From assembly GCA_017559045.1 (NCBI GenBank), contig JAFYTB010000261.1, positions 1 through 5,662 on the forward strand: DNA of 5,662 bases, given 5' to 3'. Source of the DNA: Eggerthellaceae bacterium (GTDB taxonomy: Bacteria > Actinomycetota > Coriobacteriia > Coriobacteriales > Eggerthellaceae). The notes beneath the pieces were generated by a model. It had not been told where the DNA came from and did no database searches. It worked only from the letters and a program-made list of their open reading frames with translations. Shown here in pieces: positions 5,638-5,662 of the stretch. Every line of letters starts with the position of its first letter. Positions within the stretch are counted from its first letter, which is position 1. Position numbers and translations under genes: made by a program.

Positions 5638-5662
5638 ATGGCGTTTATTGAAACATCGGAAA
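5638..5662 (+). CDS. Start of an unidentified gene, cut by the window edge
   Basis: An ATG at 5638 follows a strong Shine-Dalgarno sequence, AAGGGGG (5627-5633), with a 4-nt spacer. The frame then reads MAFIETSE to the window end without a stop. The same frame has a stop at 5563-5565 and no earlier ATG or GTG, which supports 5638 as the start. Eight residues are too few to assign a family, and no function is proposed. It is separated from thiI by about 315 bases and a probable terminator, so it is likely its own transcription unit. Confidence 0.5.

Noticed and set aside
1..5662. CRISPR arrays, tRNA or rRNA genes, insertion sequences, toxin-antitoxin or defence genes
   Set aside because: I read both strands and found no spaced direct repeats, cloverleaf or rRNA sequence, transposase, or other accessory-gene signature; the content is housekeeping genes.

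Overview
The window reads as chromosomal core sequence from an actinobacterium, most likely of the class Coriobacteriia (Collinsella, Atopobium, Olsenella or Eggerthella relatives). The evidence is an actinobacterial-type integration host factor (mIHF) directly upstream of gmk and rpoZ, together with an NAD-linked class 1B dihydroorotate dehydrogenase (PyrK plus PyrD), which fits an anaerobic lifestyle. Base composition looks intermediate. I cannot name a genus from the sequence alone. All genes lie on the + strand, have similar codon use, and show no sign of transfer, transposons, phage or CRISPR.

Region 1 (1-2519) is the end of a pyrimidine biosynthesis operon, pyrK-pyrD-pyrF. The genes overlap (1 nt, then 7 nt), so they are probably translationally coupled. 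PyrK and PyrD form the enzyme that oxidises dihydroorotate to orotate with NAD+. PyrF decarboxylates OMP to UMP. The enzyme in between (PyrE) is not in the window. The operon probably begins upstream, because no promoter precedes pyrK here.

Region 2 (2520-2700) is a 181-bp spacer holding hairpins and a T6 tract (probable end of the pyr transcript), then an AT-rich promoter-like stretch and a strong Shine-Dalgarno sequence. Region 3 (2701-3847) is mihF-gmk-rpoZ: a nucleoid protein, guanylate kinase and the RNA polymerase omega subunit, with gaps of 2 and 14 nt.

Region 4 (3848-4101) is dominated by an 18-bp bulged inverted repeat followed by T5, the best terminator in the window. Region 5 (4102-5322) is thiI, the tRNA 4-thiouridine sulfurtransferase, apparently transcribed alone. 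Region 6 (5323-5637) has no gene that I can support. It contains several inverted repeats, one a plausible thiI terminator. A new gene appears to start at 5638; only its first eight codons are visible, and its Shine-Dalgarno sequence lies inside a predicted hairpin.

I found no previously undescribed multi-gene system. The most noteworthy signals are RNA-structural: the 3892-3980 element, the alternative pairings at 2528-2590, and the hairpin over the start site at 5607-5635.
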